DNA from: an uncultured SAR86 cluster bacterium
GTDB lineage: Bacteria; Pseudomonadota; Gammaproteobacteria; Magnimaribacterales; D2472
Reading direction: 5' to 3'
DNA length: 64,000 bases
Assembly: GCA_902595065.1 (NCBI GenBank)
Contig: CACJOM010000001.1
Coordinates: forward strand, 449,463-513,462
A model generated the notes under the pieces. The model searched no databases and was not told where the DNA came from. It saw only the letters and a program-made list of their open reading frames with translations. The position numbers and the translations under genes are program-made. Each line of letters starts with the position of its first letter. The stretch's first letter is position 1. Of the stretch, positions 34,223-46,463 are shown piece after piece.

Positions 34223-34744
34223 CTAATTAAATTTTAGCAGAGAATAAGATTTCAGAACTTCCCAAGATTTAATTTCTTCATCAACCTTAACAATACTTAT
34301 CTTATCCATTATGGCAGTTTTAGGTGTTTTAACTCTTCTAATTATCTCATTTTTAATGGCATCACCCTCTATTCCATAAAAAAGACTTATGTGGGGAGAA
34401 TATTCAAATGAATTAATACTAAAATTGTTATCGATATAGTTTTTTAAATTATTTAAGTCTTCATTTTGAGCAACATCAATAAATAGTGACCTAAAAAATT
34501 CATTGGTCTTGCTAATACCTTTAAGCTGAAGATCTATCTGATTAAACTTAGAAGGTATAGGGTCAAAGAGTTCTTTTTGTTCTTCTTCATCATATTTAAA
34601 TGGTCCTGATATCGTCAAATGAATATCAAAGTTAGGCCCATTGAGTTTGTTGTTAATTTCTTTATATAAAGAATTTATTAAATCAGTTGTATTGGTATCA
34701 AACTGTCCCCAAATCCAATAACCTTTAGATATTCTGGAATTCAC
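34223..34744 (-). CDS. 2H phosphoesterase (2'-5' RNA ligase/cyclic phosphodiesterase-like)
   Basis: A 173-residue protein with the two H-x-S/T motifs of the 2H superfamily, IHLTISGP near residue 41 and PHISLFYG near residue 118. Members open or form cyclic phosphate ends of RNA or small nucleotides. It is the leftmost gene of the series downstream of glmS, and its stop codon lies in a weak copy of the glmS-end repeat. Confidence 0.8.
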   Translation of the reverse strand: MNSRISKGYWIWGQFDTNTTDLINSLYKEINNKLNGPNFDIHLTISGPFKYDEEEQKELFDPIPSKFNQIDLQLKGISKTNEFFRSLFIDVAQNEDLNNLKNYIDNNFSINSFEYSPHISLFYGIEGDAIKNEIIRRVKTPKTAIMDKISIVKVDEEIKSWEVLKSYSLLKFN

Positions 34745-34776
34745 TGCTCGAAATATGTTGTTTTAGTTCTCTTCCA

Positions 34777-34986
34777 TTATTTTTTAACTTTGTAATAGGC
34801 CATTGCTAAGATATTAAAAATGATTAACACCTCCAAAATTAAACATATCGAAAAAATAATTTCGTTAAAGGTATCATCTCTAGTGTTTGAAGTTAGCAAT
34901 AATGTGTTTATTACTAAGGCAGTAAAAACGGTTAACTTATTTGTTGCTAAGTCTTGATGTATTGAGTCTTTAATTTTTTTTAACAT
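34777..34986 (-). CDS. small membrane protein in the glmS-adjacent series
   Basis: A 69-residue protein with a polar start (LKKIKDSIHQDLATNK) and two hydrophobic segments (about 17-33 and 42-63). No family recognised. A stop codon precedes the ATG immediately, fixing the start. It lies between two copies of the glmS-end repeat. Confidence 0.5.
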   Translation of the reverse strand: MLKKIKDSIHQDLATNKLTVFTALVINTLLLTSNTRDDTFNEIIFSICLILEVLIIFNILAMAYYKVKK

Positions 34987-35015
34987 TTATTAAGATTTTA
35001 ATTCTCCTTTCGAAA

Positions 35016-35038
35016 CTACTCCACCGTAACAGAGTGGA
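35016..35038. repeat. glmS-end repeat, copy 3
   Basis: ACTCCACCGTAACAGA within this stretch matches the glmS 3' end at 15 of 16 positions. It lies 30 bases upstream of the gene ending at 34986 and 30 bases after the gene at 35068. Confidence 0.65.
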
Positions 35039-35067
35039 ATTAACCCGACCCTTCTCTAACATCGTAT

Positions 35068-35361
35068 CTAATATCCTGTAATTTTAGTATTAGGAAAGTT
35101 TTCAATCATCATTTCTAATTTATCGCTAAGTTCTCCAACACCTGCACTGCTCCATAAGATGAAAAAACCAATCACAACTAAAACGATAGAGGTTATTTTT
35201 TTATTTAACTTTACTCTTATGGCATCAATCAAAGGAATGTAGTAAAAAAATGATAGTGCCAAAATTGCTAAACCAAAATATGGGTCATTGCCCCAAAATG
35301 TATTTGCAAAACCAATAAACGAAAACAAAACTCCAAAACCAACTAGCAGAATTTTTTTCAT
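35068..35361 (-). CDS. membrane protein in the glmS-adjacent series
   Basis: A 97-residue protein with three hydrophobic segments (about 4-20, 27-45 and 57-74). The last 20 residues are polar (ELSDKLEMMIENFPNTK). No family recognised and no clear ribosome site. It is bounded by copies 2 and 3 of the glmS-end repeat. Confidence 0.5.
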   Translation of the reverse strand: MKKILLVGFGVLFSFIGFANTFWGNDPYFGLAILALSFFYYIPLIDAIRVKLNKKITSIVLVVIGFFILWSSAGVGELSDKLEMMIENFPNTKITGY

Positions 35362-35367
35362 AGAGGA

Positions 35368-35390
35368 TTATTCCACTGTCACTGATTGAG
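35368..35390. repeat. glmS-end repeat, copy 2
   Basis: TTATTCCACTGTCACTGATT and following AG match the last codons of glmS at 19 of 23 positions. It overlaps the left arm of an inverted repeat at 35387-35405. Confidence 0.7.
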
Positions 35391-35405
35391 TTTAAACAGT
35401 GATTT
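35387..35405. repeat. inverted repeat, left arm
   Basis: TGAGTTTAAACAGTGATTT; the reverse complement of 35620-35638 matches at 17 of 19 positions. The two arms enclose the lipoprotein gene at 35407-35607 and meet the glmS-end repeats on their outer sides. Confidence 0.65.
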
Positions 35406-35406
35406 C

Positions 35407-35607
35407 TTAGCACTCGATATTGTTTTCATCCAGTATCTTTTTTACAGATTCTGGGATTGTTTTATTATTTTCTAAATAATAATCTTTGAGTATGCATGCT
35501 TGATCGGGATCAATTCCCAAAGAGTAGTAATTATTAGTCTCGGTTTCAGTGGTAAAAGAGCAAGAGGTTGCTATAAACCCAAACACTAATATTGCTGTGT
35601 ACTTCAT
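35407..35607 (-). CDS. small lipoprotein
   Basis: A 66-residue protein with signal peptide and lipobox ATSC at residues 13-16, so lipid-anchored; the mature part is about 50 residues with two more cysteines (DPDQACILKDYYL, NNIEC). Ribosome site AAGGAG lies 8 bases before the ATG. It is flanked by a pair of inverted repeats and by direct repeats of the glmS end. Function unknown. Confidence 0.65.
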   Translation of the reverse strand: MKYTAILVFGFIATSCSFTTETETNNYYSLGIDPDQACILKDYYLENNKTIPESVKKILDENNIEC

Positions 35608-35619
35608 AATGGTCTCCTT

Positions 35620-35638
35620 AAATCGCTGTTTAAACTTA
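35620..35638. repeat. inverted repeat, right arm
   Basis: AAATCGCTGTTTAAACTTA, ending inside the glmS stop codon. It pairs with 35387-35405 at 17 of 19 positions; both arms share the palindrome GTTTAAAC. Confidence 0.65.
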
Positions 35639-35658
35639 CTCCACCGTCACAGATTTAG
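35636..35658. repeat. glmS-end repeat, copy 1 (within glmS)
   Basis: TTACTCCACCGTCACAGATT and following AG are the last codons and stop of glmS read on the plus strand. Degenerate copies recur at 35368 and 35016, and perhaps at 34209. The glmS 3' end is a known attachment target of Tn7-like elements. Confidence 0.7.
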
Positions 35659-37462
35659 CTAGGTTCCTAGGTTGATCCAGATCAGTTCCACGTTGACATG
35701 CAACTTGATAGGCAAGAATTTGAAGTGGGATAGTGTAAATAATTGGAGCCAGCAACTCACTGCACTCAGGCATTTGAATATAGGTTCCTCTTTCGAGATT
35801 AATTTTAGAATTGGGCCCGCCGAAAACATAAAGCGTTCCACCTCTGGCTTTTACCTCTTCAAGATTTGACACCAATTTTTCAGTTAAAGTATTTTCAGGC
35901 GATAAAGCAACCACTGGGATTTGATCATCTACCAATGCCAATGGTCCGTGTTTTAGCTCGCCTGCTGGATATGCTTCAGCATGGATGTACGAAATTTCTT
36001 TAAGCTTTAATGCGCCCTCTTGCACAATTGGGAAAAACATTCCTCGACCTAAAAATAATGCATTGTGCTTATCAGCAATGTTGGGAACTATCCCTGAGAT
36101 CTCGTCAGATAGCGTTAATGTTTCATTGATGATTTCAGGCAAAGATCTTAATTCGATGACAAGACTTTTTCTTAACTCTTTGTCTCCATCTAGGCTTTTT
36201 GCTATCGACATGGCAAGCAACATAAGCCCTGCAAGTTGAGTGGTAAATGCTTTGGTGGAAGCAACCCCTATCTCTGGACCGGCATTGGTGAATAAAACGT
36301 GTTCGGATTCTCTGGCCAACGAACTGGTTGGCACATTGCAAATTGATAGAGTGCTCAGATAATCTTTTTCTTGTGCATACCTTAATGCAGCTAAAGTGTC
36401 TGCCGTTTCGCCTGATTGGGATATGGTCACAAACAATGTGCCCTCTTCTACAAGTGGATCTCGGTATCTATACTCACTAGCAAAATCTACATAACAAGGA
36501 ATTTTTGCTATTTTTTCAAACCAAAATCTTCCCACCTTACCTGCATGCAAGCTCGTTCCACAGGCAACAAACTGAATCCTTTTAATTTTACTAAAAACTT
36601 CTGATGAGCCTAGGCCAAATATATTATCTAAGACATCATCTTCTCCAAGCTTTCCATTGATGGTGTTGGCGACTGCGTCAGGTTGTTCATATATTTCTTT
36701 TTCCATAAAGTGAGAATATTCACCCTTGGTAACGGCATTAACTGCTATATCTATTTCAGTTATATCTCTGGTTACGGGAGAATTTTTACCATCAAAGACT
36801 TGGTAGTTTTGCTTAGTGATTTCAGCAACATCGCCGTCTTCGAGAAAAACAAACTCATTGGTAAGCTGAGAAAGGGCCAGGGGATCAGAAGCAGCAAAAT
36901 TTTCTTCCAAACCAACCCCAATTAAAAGCGGGCTTTTGTTTCTTGCAATGATGAGCCTGCTTTTATCATGAATATGTATCGCTGCTATGGCATAAGCCCC
37001 GTCTAACTCTTTGACTGCATCATGCATGGCAAGAAGTAGATCACCCGAGGACTGAAAATGTTGGTGAAGTAAATGCGCTATGACCTCTGAGTCAGTTTCT
37101 GATTCAAAGGTATAACCATCTTTGGTTAGTTTTTCGGTTAACTCAAGGTAATTCTCTATGATTCCATTGTGAACAATGTGAACCTCTCCACTGGATGCAT
37201 GCGGGTGTGCATTTTTTTCTGAAGGCTGACCATGTGTGGCCCAACGTGTATGTGCAATGCCGAGTTTGCTTTTTGGGCGTTGTTCAATCATTCCATCTTC
37301 AAGCAAGCTAACTTTGCCTAAAGTTCTTAGGTTGAAAATACTGTCTTTTTGATGGAGAGCTATACCTGCTGAGTCATAGCCGCGATACTCCATTTTATGA
37401 AGGCCTTGGACCAATAGCTTGCCAACATTGCGAGATGATGCCGCTCCTATAATTCCACACAT
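35636..37462 (-). CDS. glmS: glutamine-fructose-6-phosphate aminotransferase
   Basis: Makes glucosamine-6-phosphate from fructose-6-phosphate and glutamine, the first step to UDP-GlcNAc. Cys2 (MCGIIGA) is the glutaminase nucleophile after Met removal. The N-terminal glutaminase domain spans about 1-235 (AHTRWATHGQPS, NGIIENY), followed by two SIS domains (ACGTSLHAGKVG, TISQSGETADTLAAL, LGRGMFFPIV) and the C-terminal DLDQPRNLAKSVTVE. Length 608 is standard. It follows glmU by one base. Its 3' end is repeated downstream. Confidence 0.97.
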   Translation of the reverse strand: MCGIIGAASSRNVGKLLVQGLHKMEYRGYDSAGIALHQKDSIFNLRTLGKVSLLEDGMIEQRPKSKLGIAHTRWATHGQPSEKNAHPHASSGEVHIVHNGIIENYLELTEKLTKDGYTFESETDSEVIAHLLHQHFQSSGDLLLAMHDAVKELDGAYAIAAIHIHDKSRLIIARNKSPLLIGVGLEENFAASDPLALSQLTNEFVFLEDGDVAEITKQNYQVFDGKNSPVTRDITEIDIAVNAVTKGEYSHFMEKEIYEQPDAVANTINGKLGEDDVLDNIFGLGSSEVFSKIKRIQFVACGTSLHAGKVGRFWFEKIAKIPCYVDFASEYRYRDPLVEEGTLFVTISQSGETADTLAALRYAQEKDYLSTLSICNVPTSSLARESEHVLFTNAGPEIGVASTKAFTTQLAGLMLLAMSIAKSLDGDKELRKSLVIELRSLPEIINETLTLSDEISGIVPNIADKHNALFLGRGMFFPIVQEGALKLKEISYIHAEAYPAGELKHGPLALVDDQIPVVALSPENTLTEKLVSNLEEVKARGGTLYVFGGPNSKINLERGTYIQMPECSELLAPIIYTIPLQILAYQVACQRGTDLDQPRNLAKSVTVE

Positions 37463-37463
37463 A

Positions 37464-38816
37464 TTATTTTTTGTTTTTTGCCCAGTCTTCTTTGATCACT
37501 TGTTTGCCTCGAGCTACAGCCAAGGCTTCATCAGGCACGTCCTTGGTAATTACAGAACCCGCCCCTACATATACACCTTTACCAATCTCTACTGGCGCTA
37601 CCAATGAGGAATTTGTTCCAATAAAACTCTCTTTACCAATAGTTGTTTGATGTTTGTTGGTGCCATCATAATTGCAAGTAATGGTTCCAGCACCAATATT
37701 TGTCCTATCGCCAATATCAGCATCGCCCAAATATGCTAGATGATTAGCTTTTGCGCCATCTCCAAGTTTGGTTTTTTTGGTCTCAACAAAGTTACCAACT
37801 TTTGCATTATTTCCAATTTCAGAGCCCTCTCTAAGACGAGCATAAGGACCTATGTTGCAATTAGAGCCTACGGTTGCAGATGATAGGTGGCTGAAACAAT
37901 CAATAATAGAATTATCTCCAATAGAAACATCCTTCAAGACAACATTTGATTTAATAGTAACGTTATCTCCTAACGTGACTTTGCCTTCAAAAATTACGTT
38001 GACGTCTACAGAGCAATCTTTGCCAGCCTCAACTTCACCCCTTACATCAATGCGAGCTGAATCCAGGAGAGTGATCCCTTGTTCTAATAATTTTTCAGCG
38101 CTCATTTTTCTTAAAATTGACTCTAACTCATGTAATTCATGCTTATTATTTGCCCCTACAACTTCAGCGGGATCAGCTTGAATACAATTTATTTTAACCC
38201 CTTTTGCAGAAAGTATCTCTACCAAGTCGGTAAGATAGTACTCATTGGCAGCATTTTGGTTGTTAATTTCATCTAAGGCTAGCTTTAAAAGGCTGCCATC
38301 AATTAATAAAATGCCTGTAAAAACCTCTTGAATTTTTCTTTCCTCTGAAGAGGCATCCTTTTGTTCAATAATTCTTAGGGCTAGACTTTCTTCATTGGTA
38401 ATGATTCTACCGTAGCCAGTTGGGTCGTTTAACATCATGGATAAAAGTGTGCATTCTTGCCCAGAGCTAATAAGTGCCTCTATGGTCTCATTGCTGATTA
38501 AAGGAACGTCGCCATATAAAACTAAAACCTTTTCGTTATCTTGTATCAAATGAGCGGCAGTTTTAACTGCGTGTGCGGTTCCAAGTTGTTCATTTTGATC
38601 TACTGTTTGAATGTTTTGATCTATGCTGGCTATATGTTCTTTTAGTAGGTCTTTTTGATGTCCCACAACGACGGTTACATCTTTACTATTTGTTTTAGCG
38701 GTTTTAATCACATGAGAGATTAAGGTGTGGCCGCCGAGCGGTTGCATCACCTTTGGTAAATTGGTGTTCATTCGAGTTCCTTTGCCAGCTGCAAGGATAA
38801 TGGTATGAATATTCAA
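37464..38816 (-). CDS. glmU: bifunctional UDP-GlcNAc pyrophosphorylase/GlcN-1-P acetyltransferase
   Basis: Completes UDP-GlcNAc synthesis. The N-terminal uridyltransferase has LAAGKGTRM near residue 8 and VLYGDVPLIS; the C-terminal left-handed beta-helix shows hexapeptide repeats and the acetyltransferase signature GAGTITCNYDGTNKH with the catalytic His earlier (VETKK, NHLAYLGDA). The 450-residue length is normal. It is in the atp-glmU-glmS order usual for Gammaproteobacteria, 32 bases after atpC. Confidence 0.97.
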   Translation of the reverse strand: MNIHTIILAAGKGTRMNTNLPKVMQPLGGHTLISHVIKTAKTNSKDVTVVVGHQKDLLKEHIASIDQNIQTVDQNEQLGTAHAVKTAAHLIQDNEKVLVLYGDVPLISNETIEALISSGQECTLLSMMLNDPTGYGRIITNEESLALRIIEQKDASSEERKIQEVFTGILLIDGSLLKLALDEINNQNAANEYYLTDLVEILSAKGVKINCIQADPAEVVGANNKHELHELESILRKMSAEKLLEQGITLLDSARIDVRGEVEAGKDCSVDVNVIFEGKVTLGDNVTIKSNVVLKDVSIGDNSIIDCFSHLSSATVGSNCNIGPYARLREGSEIGNNAKVGNFVETKKTKLGDGAKANHLAYLGDADIGDRTNIGAGTITCNYDGTNKHQTTIGKESFIGTNSSLVAPVEIGKGVYVGAGSVITKDVPDEALAVARGKQVIKEDWAKNKK

Positions 38817-38848
38817 CGTAATAACGAATTAAGCTTGATACAAGTACC

Positions 38849-39262
38849 TTACTTGTTTTTTCTTAATTTTTGAATGGTTTTGATTCGTGCGGCTGCTTCA
38901 GCGAGTTGTGCTGCTGCTTTGGTGTAATCTAACTCTGACTCTTTGTCATGCATGTTTTTTTCTGCAAGCTCTTGAGCCTTGATAGCTTCAGCCTCATCCA
39001 TTGATTCTGCGCGTTCAGCTCTGTCGGACAAAAAAGTGACCAAATCAGGTTGGATTTCAATGAACCCGCCTGAGCAAAAAAAGGTTTTTTCATCATCGCC
39101 ATTTTGAACTCGTACTGGCCCTGGGGCAAGCCCGGTTAAAAGAGGTGTGTGTCCAGGAGCAATGCCTATTTCACCAAGAGATCCGGTAGCAAAAACCATA
39201 GTACCCTCGCCAGAATAAATTTCTTCACTTGATGAAACTATGCTGACTTTAATGGTAGACAT
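38849..39262 (-). CDS. atpC: ATP synthase subunit epsilon
   Basis: Central stalk subunit that links the rotor to F1 and can inhibit ATP hydrolysis. The N-terminal beta-sandwich has ATGSLGEIGIAPGHTPLLTG and the C-terminal helices carry KELAEKN-like and LRKNK residues. Length 137 residues. Its stop codon is inside a hairpin followed by T6 on the opposite strand. Last gene of the atp operon. Confidence 0.95.
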   Translation of the reverse strand: MSTIKVSIVSSSEEIYSGEGTMVFATGSLGEIGIAPGHTPLLTGLAPGPVRVQNGDDEKTFFCSGGFIEIQPDLVTFLSDRAERAESMDEAEAIKAQELAEKNMHDKESELDYTKAAAQLAEAAARIKTIQKLRKNK

Positions 39263-39265
39263 GAA

Positions 39266-41537
<2,272 letters not shown>

Positions 41538-41547
41538 TAGTTATAAA

Positions 41548-43092
41548 TTAAAATGTTTGAGTTTTTTTAAATTGCTCAACAACTTCGGTGAATTGTTTTT
41601 CAATATCATCGTTCCAGTCGCCTGTTTCATTAATGCTTTTTTCAAGATCAGCTTTTTCAGATGTGAAGTAGCCATGCAATGCCTCTTCAAAACTACCTAT
41701 TTTTTCAACCTCAACATCATCCATATAACCTCTGTCAGCGGCAAAGATGCTAAGCGACTGTTGAGCCACACTCATTGGTGAGTATTGTTTTTGCTTGATG
41801 AGCTCTGTGATTCTAATACCTCTAGCTAACTGAGCTTTAGTGGCATCATCTAAGTCTGATGCAAATTGAGAGAAAGCAGCTAACTCTCTATACTGAGCAA
41901 GTGCGGTTCTTACCCCGCCACTAAGTTTTTTCATGATCTTGGTTTGAGCAGCGCCACCCACCCTAGAAACAGAAATACCTGGGTTAATAGCAGGCCTAAT
42001 ACCTGAATTAAATAAATCAGTCTCTAAGAAAATTTGGCCATCAGTAATTGAAATAACATTTGTAGGAACGAAAGCTGATACATCGCCAGCTTGTGTTTCA
42101 ATAATTGGAAGCGCGGTTAAAGACCCTGTTTTGCCTTTTACCTTTCCGTTTGTAACTTTTTCTACGTAGTCTGCGTTTACTCTCGCGGCTCTTTCTAACA
42201 ATCTTGAATGAAGATAAAACACATCGCCTGGATATGCCTCTCTTCCTGGAGGTCTTTTTAAAAGTAGAGAAACTTGTCTGTATGCAACCGCTTGTTTGGA
42301 TAGATCATCATACACAATCAAGGCGTCTTCTCCTTTGTCTCTAAAGTATTCGCCCATTGAGCAGCCTGAGTATGCAGACAGATATTGCATTGGAGCTGGA
42401 TCAGAAGCTGAGGCAGAGACAATAATTGTATGTTCCAGAGCTCCATGCTCCTCAAGCTTTTTAACAACATTTACTACAGTTGATTGTTTTTGTCCTATCG
42501 CAACATAGATACACTTAATGCCTGTACCTTTTTGATTGATGATTGCATCAACCGCAACAGCAGTCTTACCTGTTTGCCTGTCGCCAATAATAAGCTCTCT
42601 TTGACCTCGGCCAATTGGAACCATCGCATCAACAGCCTTGAGACCAATCTGTACAGGTTGATCAACAGACTGTCTGGCAATAACTCCTGGAGCCACAACC
42701 TCAACTGGCGCCGTTGACTCTGTTTTAATTTCGCCCTTGCCATCAATTGGATTTCCCAGAGCATCCACAACCCTTCCCAATAGCTCCTCACCAACAGGTA
42801 CTTCTAAGATTTTTCCAGTACAAACAGCTTTTTGGCCCTCAATTAAGCCTAGGTAGTCACCAAGAACCACAGCACCTACGGAATCTTGTTCGAGATTTAG
42901 AGCTAGCCCAAGAACTCCATTTTCAAACTCGATCAACTCACCGTACATAACATCGCCCATGCCATGAATTCGGACAATCCCGTCTGAAACACTGACGATA
43001 ATACCTTCGTTTTTTCTTTCCGCTGAAAGATCAAGGCCTGAAATTTTTTCCTTTAATACACTGGAAATTTCTGATGGATTTAATTGGCTCAT
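41548..43092 (-). CDS. atpA: ATP synthase subunit alpha
   Basis: Non-catalytic nucleotide-binding F1 subunit. Walker [14 protein letters not shown] near residues 169-181, the arginine finger region [10 protein letters not shown], and N-terminal [14 protein letters not shown] are all present. Length 514 is standard. It lies 9 bases after atpH. Confidence 0.97.
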   Translation of the reverse strand: MSQLNPSEISSVLKEKISGLDLSAERKNEGIIVSVSDGIVRIHGMGDVMYGELIEFENGVLGLALNLEQDSVGAVVLGDYLGLIEGQKAVCTGKILEVPVGEELLGRVVDALGNPIDGKGEIKTESTAPVEVVAPGVIARQSVDQPVQIGLKAVDAMVPIGRGQRELIIGDRQTGKTAVAVDAIINQKGTGIKCIYVAIGQKQSTVVNVVKKLEEHGALEHTIIVSASASDPAPMQYLSAYSGCSMGEYFRDKGEDALIVYDDLSKQAVAYRQVSLLLKRPPGREAYPGDVFYLHSRLLERAARVNADYVEKVTNGKVKGKTGSLTALPIIETQAGDVSAFVPTNVISITDGQIFLETDLFNSGIRPAINPGISVSRVGGAAQTKIMKKLSGGVRTALAQYRELAAFSQFASDLDDATKAQLARGIRITELIKQKQYSPMSVAQQSLSIFAADRGYMDDVEVEKIGSFEEALHGYFTSEKADLEKSINETGDWNDDIEKQFTEVVEQFKKTQTF

Positions 43093-43101
43093 TTTTTCAC
43101 C

Positions 43102-43638
43102 TTAAAAATTTAATTGGTTGACTAATTTTTTGACCTTTCCCCTAATGGATAGATCCAGAGTTTCATCTCCGATTTTGATAGATAGACCGCCCATGATTGA
43201 CGGATCTTCTAGAAATTCTATTTTGGAACCCTCTCCATGTTCTGCGAGGAGCTTTTCGATGATAACGTTTTTATTATCTTCGGAGGGTTGGTTTGCAACA
43301 TTAACAACTATTGAGCTGGTTTTGTTGTGTTGCTCTAATAATTCTTGATAGCTGGTGTTAATTGCTTCAATAAGGTTGAGTCTTTTATTGTCTGCGAGAA
43401 GTTCTAACATCTTATTGGCAAGGTTGCCTACTTCACCATCTGCCAAACCTATAATAATTTGAGCAATTTTTTCTTTTGAGAGCTCCGGATCTTCAATTAG
43501 TCTGGAAACCTCTTGTGTTTGAGAGACCACTGATAATAAAGCTAAGTCCTTTGCAACCGCATCATGAGTACCAGCATCCAGAGCCGCAGAAAAGATAGCT
43601 TTTGCGTATGGTCTTGCAAGTGGAGACAACTCGATCAT
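43102..43638 (-). CDS. atpH: ATP synthase subunit delta
   Basis: Peripheral stalk connector joining F1 to the b subunits. The start LARPYAKAIFSAAL and the end GGLSIKIGDETLDLSIRGKV are family signatures. Length 178. It lies 3 bases after atpF. Confidence 0.95.
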   Translation of the reverse strand: MIELSPLARPYAKAIFSAALDAGTHDAVAKDLALLSVVSQTQEVSRLIEDPELSKEKIAQIIIGLADGEVGNLANKMLELLADNKRLNLIEAINTSYQELLEQHNKTSSIVVNVANQPSEDNKNVIIEKLLAEHGEGSKIEFLEDPSIMGGLSIKIGDETLDLSIRGKVKKLVNQLNF

Positions 43639-43641
43639 TTA

Positions 43642-44112
43642 CTATAACTCTGAGGCTGCTTTTTTAAGCAGTTCTTGATGTTTCTCTGGGCTAATTTCAT
43701 CACCCAGTATTTTTTCAGAAGTATCAATAATGAGTTCTGACATTTTTTGCCTTAGCTCTTCTTTGGCTTTATTAACATCGTTTTCAATTGTTTTAGATGC
43801 TGAGGACAAAATCTTTTCAGCTTCAACCTCTGCTTTTTCTGTTGCATCATTAACGATTTGAGAAGCTCTAGAGTTGGCTTTTTCTAGTATTTCAGCGGCC
43901 TCTGCTTTTGCTTTATTCATCTCTTGATCAAAGGCAAGCTGCGCCTCTTCTAGGGAATCATCTGCTTTTTTTGCCGCCTCTAAACCATCTGCTATACGCT
44001 TTTCTCTCTCTTCCATTATCGCGATGATTGGGGGCCACACGTACTTCCAGCAAATTGCTACAAAAATAACAAATGCTAAAGTTTGGCCCAAGAGTGTTGC
44101 GTTAATATTCAT
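43642..44112 (-). CDS. atpF: ATP synthase subunit b
   Basis: Peripheral stalk subunit: one N-terminal membrane helix ([20 protein letters not shown]) and a long charged coiled coil rich in Ala, Glu and Lys. Length 156, as in E. coli. It lies 7 bases after atpE. Confidence 0.96.
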   Translation of the reverse strand: MNINATLLGQTLAFVIFVAICWKYVWPPIIAIMEEREKRIADGLEAAKKADDSLEEAQLAFDQEMNKAKAEAAEILEKANSRASQIVNDATEKAEVEAEKILSSASKTIENDVNKAKEELRQKMSELIIDTSEKILGDEISPEKHQELLKKAASEL

Positions 44113-44119
44113 TGTTTAT

Positions 44120-44356
<237 letters not shown>

Positions 44357-44371
44357 CTAAAAATTAAAGAC

Positions 44372-45249
<878 letters not shown>

Positions 45250-45250
45250 T

Positions 45251-45529
45251 TTATGCAGTAACTGATTTGGGGTTAAAAGTTGAGTTTAAGTATACAAGCA
45301 GAAAGACAGCTAGAAGAGTTTTTTCTGTTATAAATATTAAAGAGAGGATTGTAAAAACTATAAAAACTGACCATCGAAATATAAAAGCAAGATATAGGTT
45401 TAAGACTTCGTTTTGTGGTTTGCTTGCGAGATAAATAACGGCCGCTAAGGCAAATAGGTATCCAATAAAAATGGGTTGAGCAATCATTGGAAACAGTGCA
45501 GCTGAGATCAAAAGACCTAGCGCAGACAA
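45251..45529 (-). CDS. atpI: ATP synthase subunit I
   Basis: A 92-residue protein with four hydrophobic segments, in the expected position before atpB; the family is poorly conserved and helps assemble the c ring. The TTG start shown has no ribosome site; in-frame ATT codons upstream would add several residues (NINILKNNL-like), so the N-terminus is uncertain. Ends one base before atpB. Confidence 0.75.
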   Translation of the reverse strand: MSALGLLISAALFPMIAQPIFIGYLFALAAVIYLASKPQNEVLNLYLAFIFRWSVFIVFTILSLIFITEKTLLAVFLLVYLNSTFNPKSVTA

Positions 45530-45583
45530 CAGGTTATTTTTTAGTATATTAATTTTGATTTAAGTATGTTTTTTTAGGGGCTG

Positions 45584-45612
45584 ATTATAAAAATTTATAG
45601 TCTGAAGGACAA
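45584..45612 (-). promoter_or_regulatory. sigma70 promoter of the atp operon
   Basis: On the minus strand TTGTCC (45612-45607), a 17-base spacer and perfect TATAAT (45589-45584) stand upstream of atpI, with about 50 bases of leader. It lies just after the parB stop codon. Confidence 0.7.
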
Positions 45613-45614
45613 GC

Positions 45615-46463
45615 TTAATTTTTCTTTAATTTTAATAATTTACTGATAATAGACTCTCTTTCATCCTTTGATGAATAGGAGATAGATATTTTTCCTCGTG
45701 AGGCAGATTGTTGATCGATTTGGGTTTTGTGACCAATAGTTTCTGAAAGCTCTTCTTCTATGTTTAATAAGTCTCTATTCTTGGGTTTTGTTTTGTTTTT
45801 TGTTGTTTTTGGTTTGTTTGAAGAGGCAGCATCTTTAACTGTCATGCCCAATGAAACTATTTTTTTTGCAAGCTCTTCTGCTTCTTTAGGTTCCATGGAT
45901 GCGAGAATTTTGGCGTGACCTTTTTCTAGGTCACCAGAATACAAAAGATCTATCACAGAGGTTGGGAGATTTAGAAGTCTCATAGAGTTAGCCACCGAGC
46001 TTCTGGCTTTACCTGTAACTTCAGCGATTTTGTCTTGTGTTAAGGAAAACTCTCTTTTTAGTCGATCATAGCCCCTAGCTTCCTCAATAGGGTTAAGGTC
46101 TTCCCGTTGCAGGTTTTCAATAAGCGCAAGCTCTAAAGATAGTTGATCTTCTGCTGAATCAACCATACACGGAGCTTTTGTTAGGCCAGCCTGTTGTGCT
46201 GCTCTCAATCGTCTTTCTCCAGCAATTAATTCATAGCCTCCTGCCCCTGTTTCTCTTACAAGGATGGGTGATAAAATCCCGTGTTTTGCGATGGATTGTG
46301 AGAGTTCGTTTATTTTTTGCTCATCAAACGATTGTCTTGGTTGAAAGCGGTTGGGTTTGATTTGGTTTAACTCAATCTCCTTGATGGATTGTTTGTTTGG
46401 GGCAGCAACATCTCCAAGGAGTGCGTCTAGGCCTGTGCTAAGTATTTTATCTGCCACTTTCAA
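45615..46463 (-). CDS. parB: chromosome partitioning protein ParB
   Basis: A 282-residue CTP-dependent DNA clamp that loads at parS. The N-terminal CTPase domain shows IKPNRFQPRQSF and ELIAGERRLRAAQQ, the helix-turn-helix is in LTQDKIAEVTGKARSSVANS, and the C-terminal dimer domain follows a lysine-rich linker. It overlaps parA by 17 bases. A parS-like palindrome is at 56966. Confidence 0.95.
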   Translation of the reverse strand: MKVADKILSTGLDALLGDVAAPNKQSIKEIELNQIKPNRFQPRQSFDEQKINELSQSIAKHGILSPILVRETGAGGYELIAGERRLRAAQQAGLTKAPCMVDSAEDQLSLELALIENLQREDLNPIEEARGYDRLKREFSLTQDKIAEVTGKARSSVANSMRLLNLPTSVIDLLYSGDLEKGHAKILASMEPKEAEELAKKIVSLGMTVKDAASSNKPKTTKNKTKPKNRDLLNIEEELSETIGHKTQIDQQSASRGKISISYSSKDERESIISKLLKLKKN

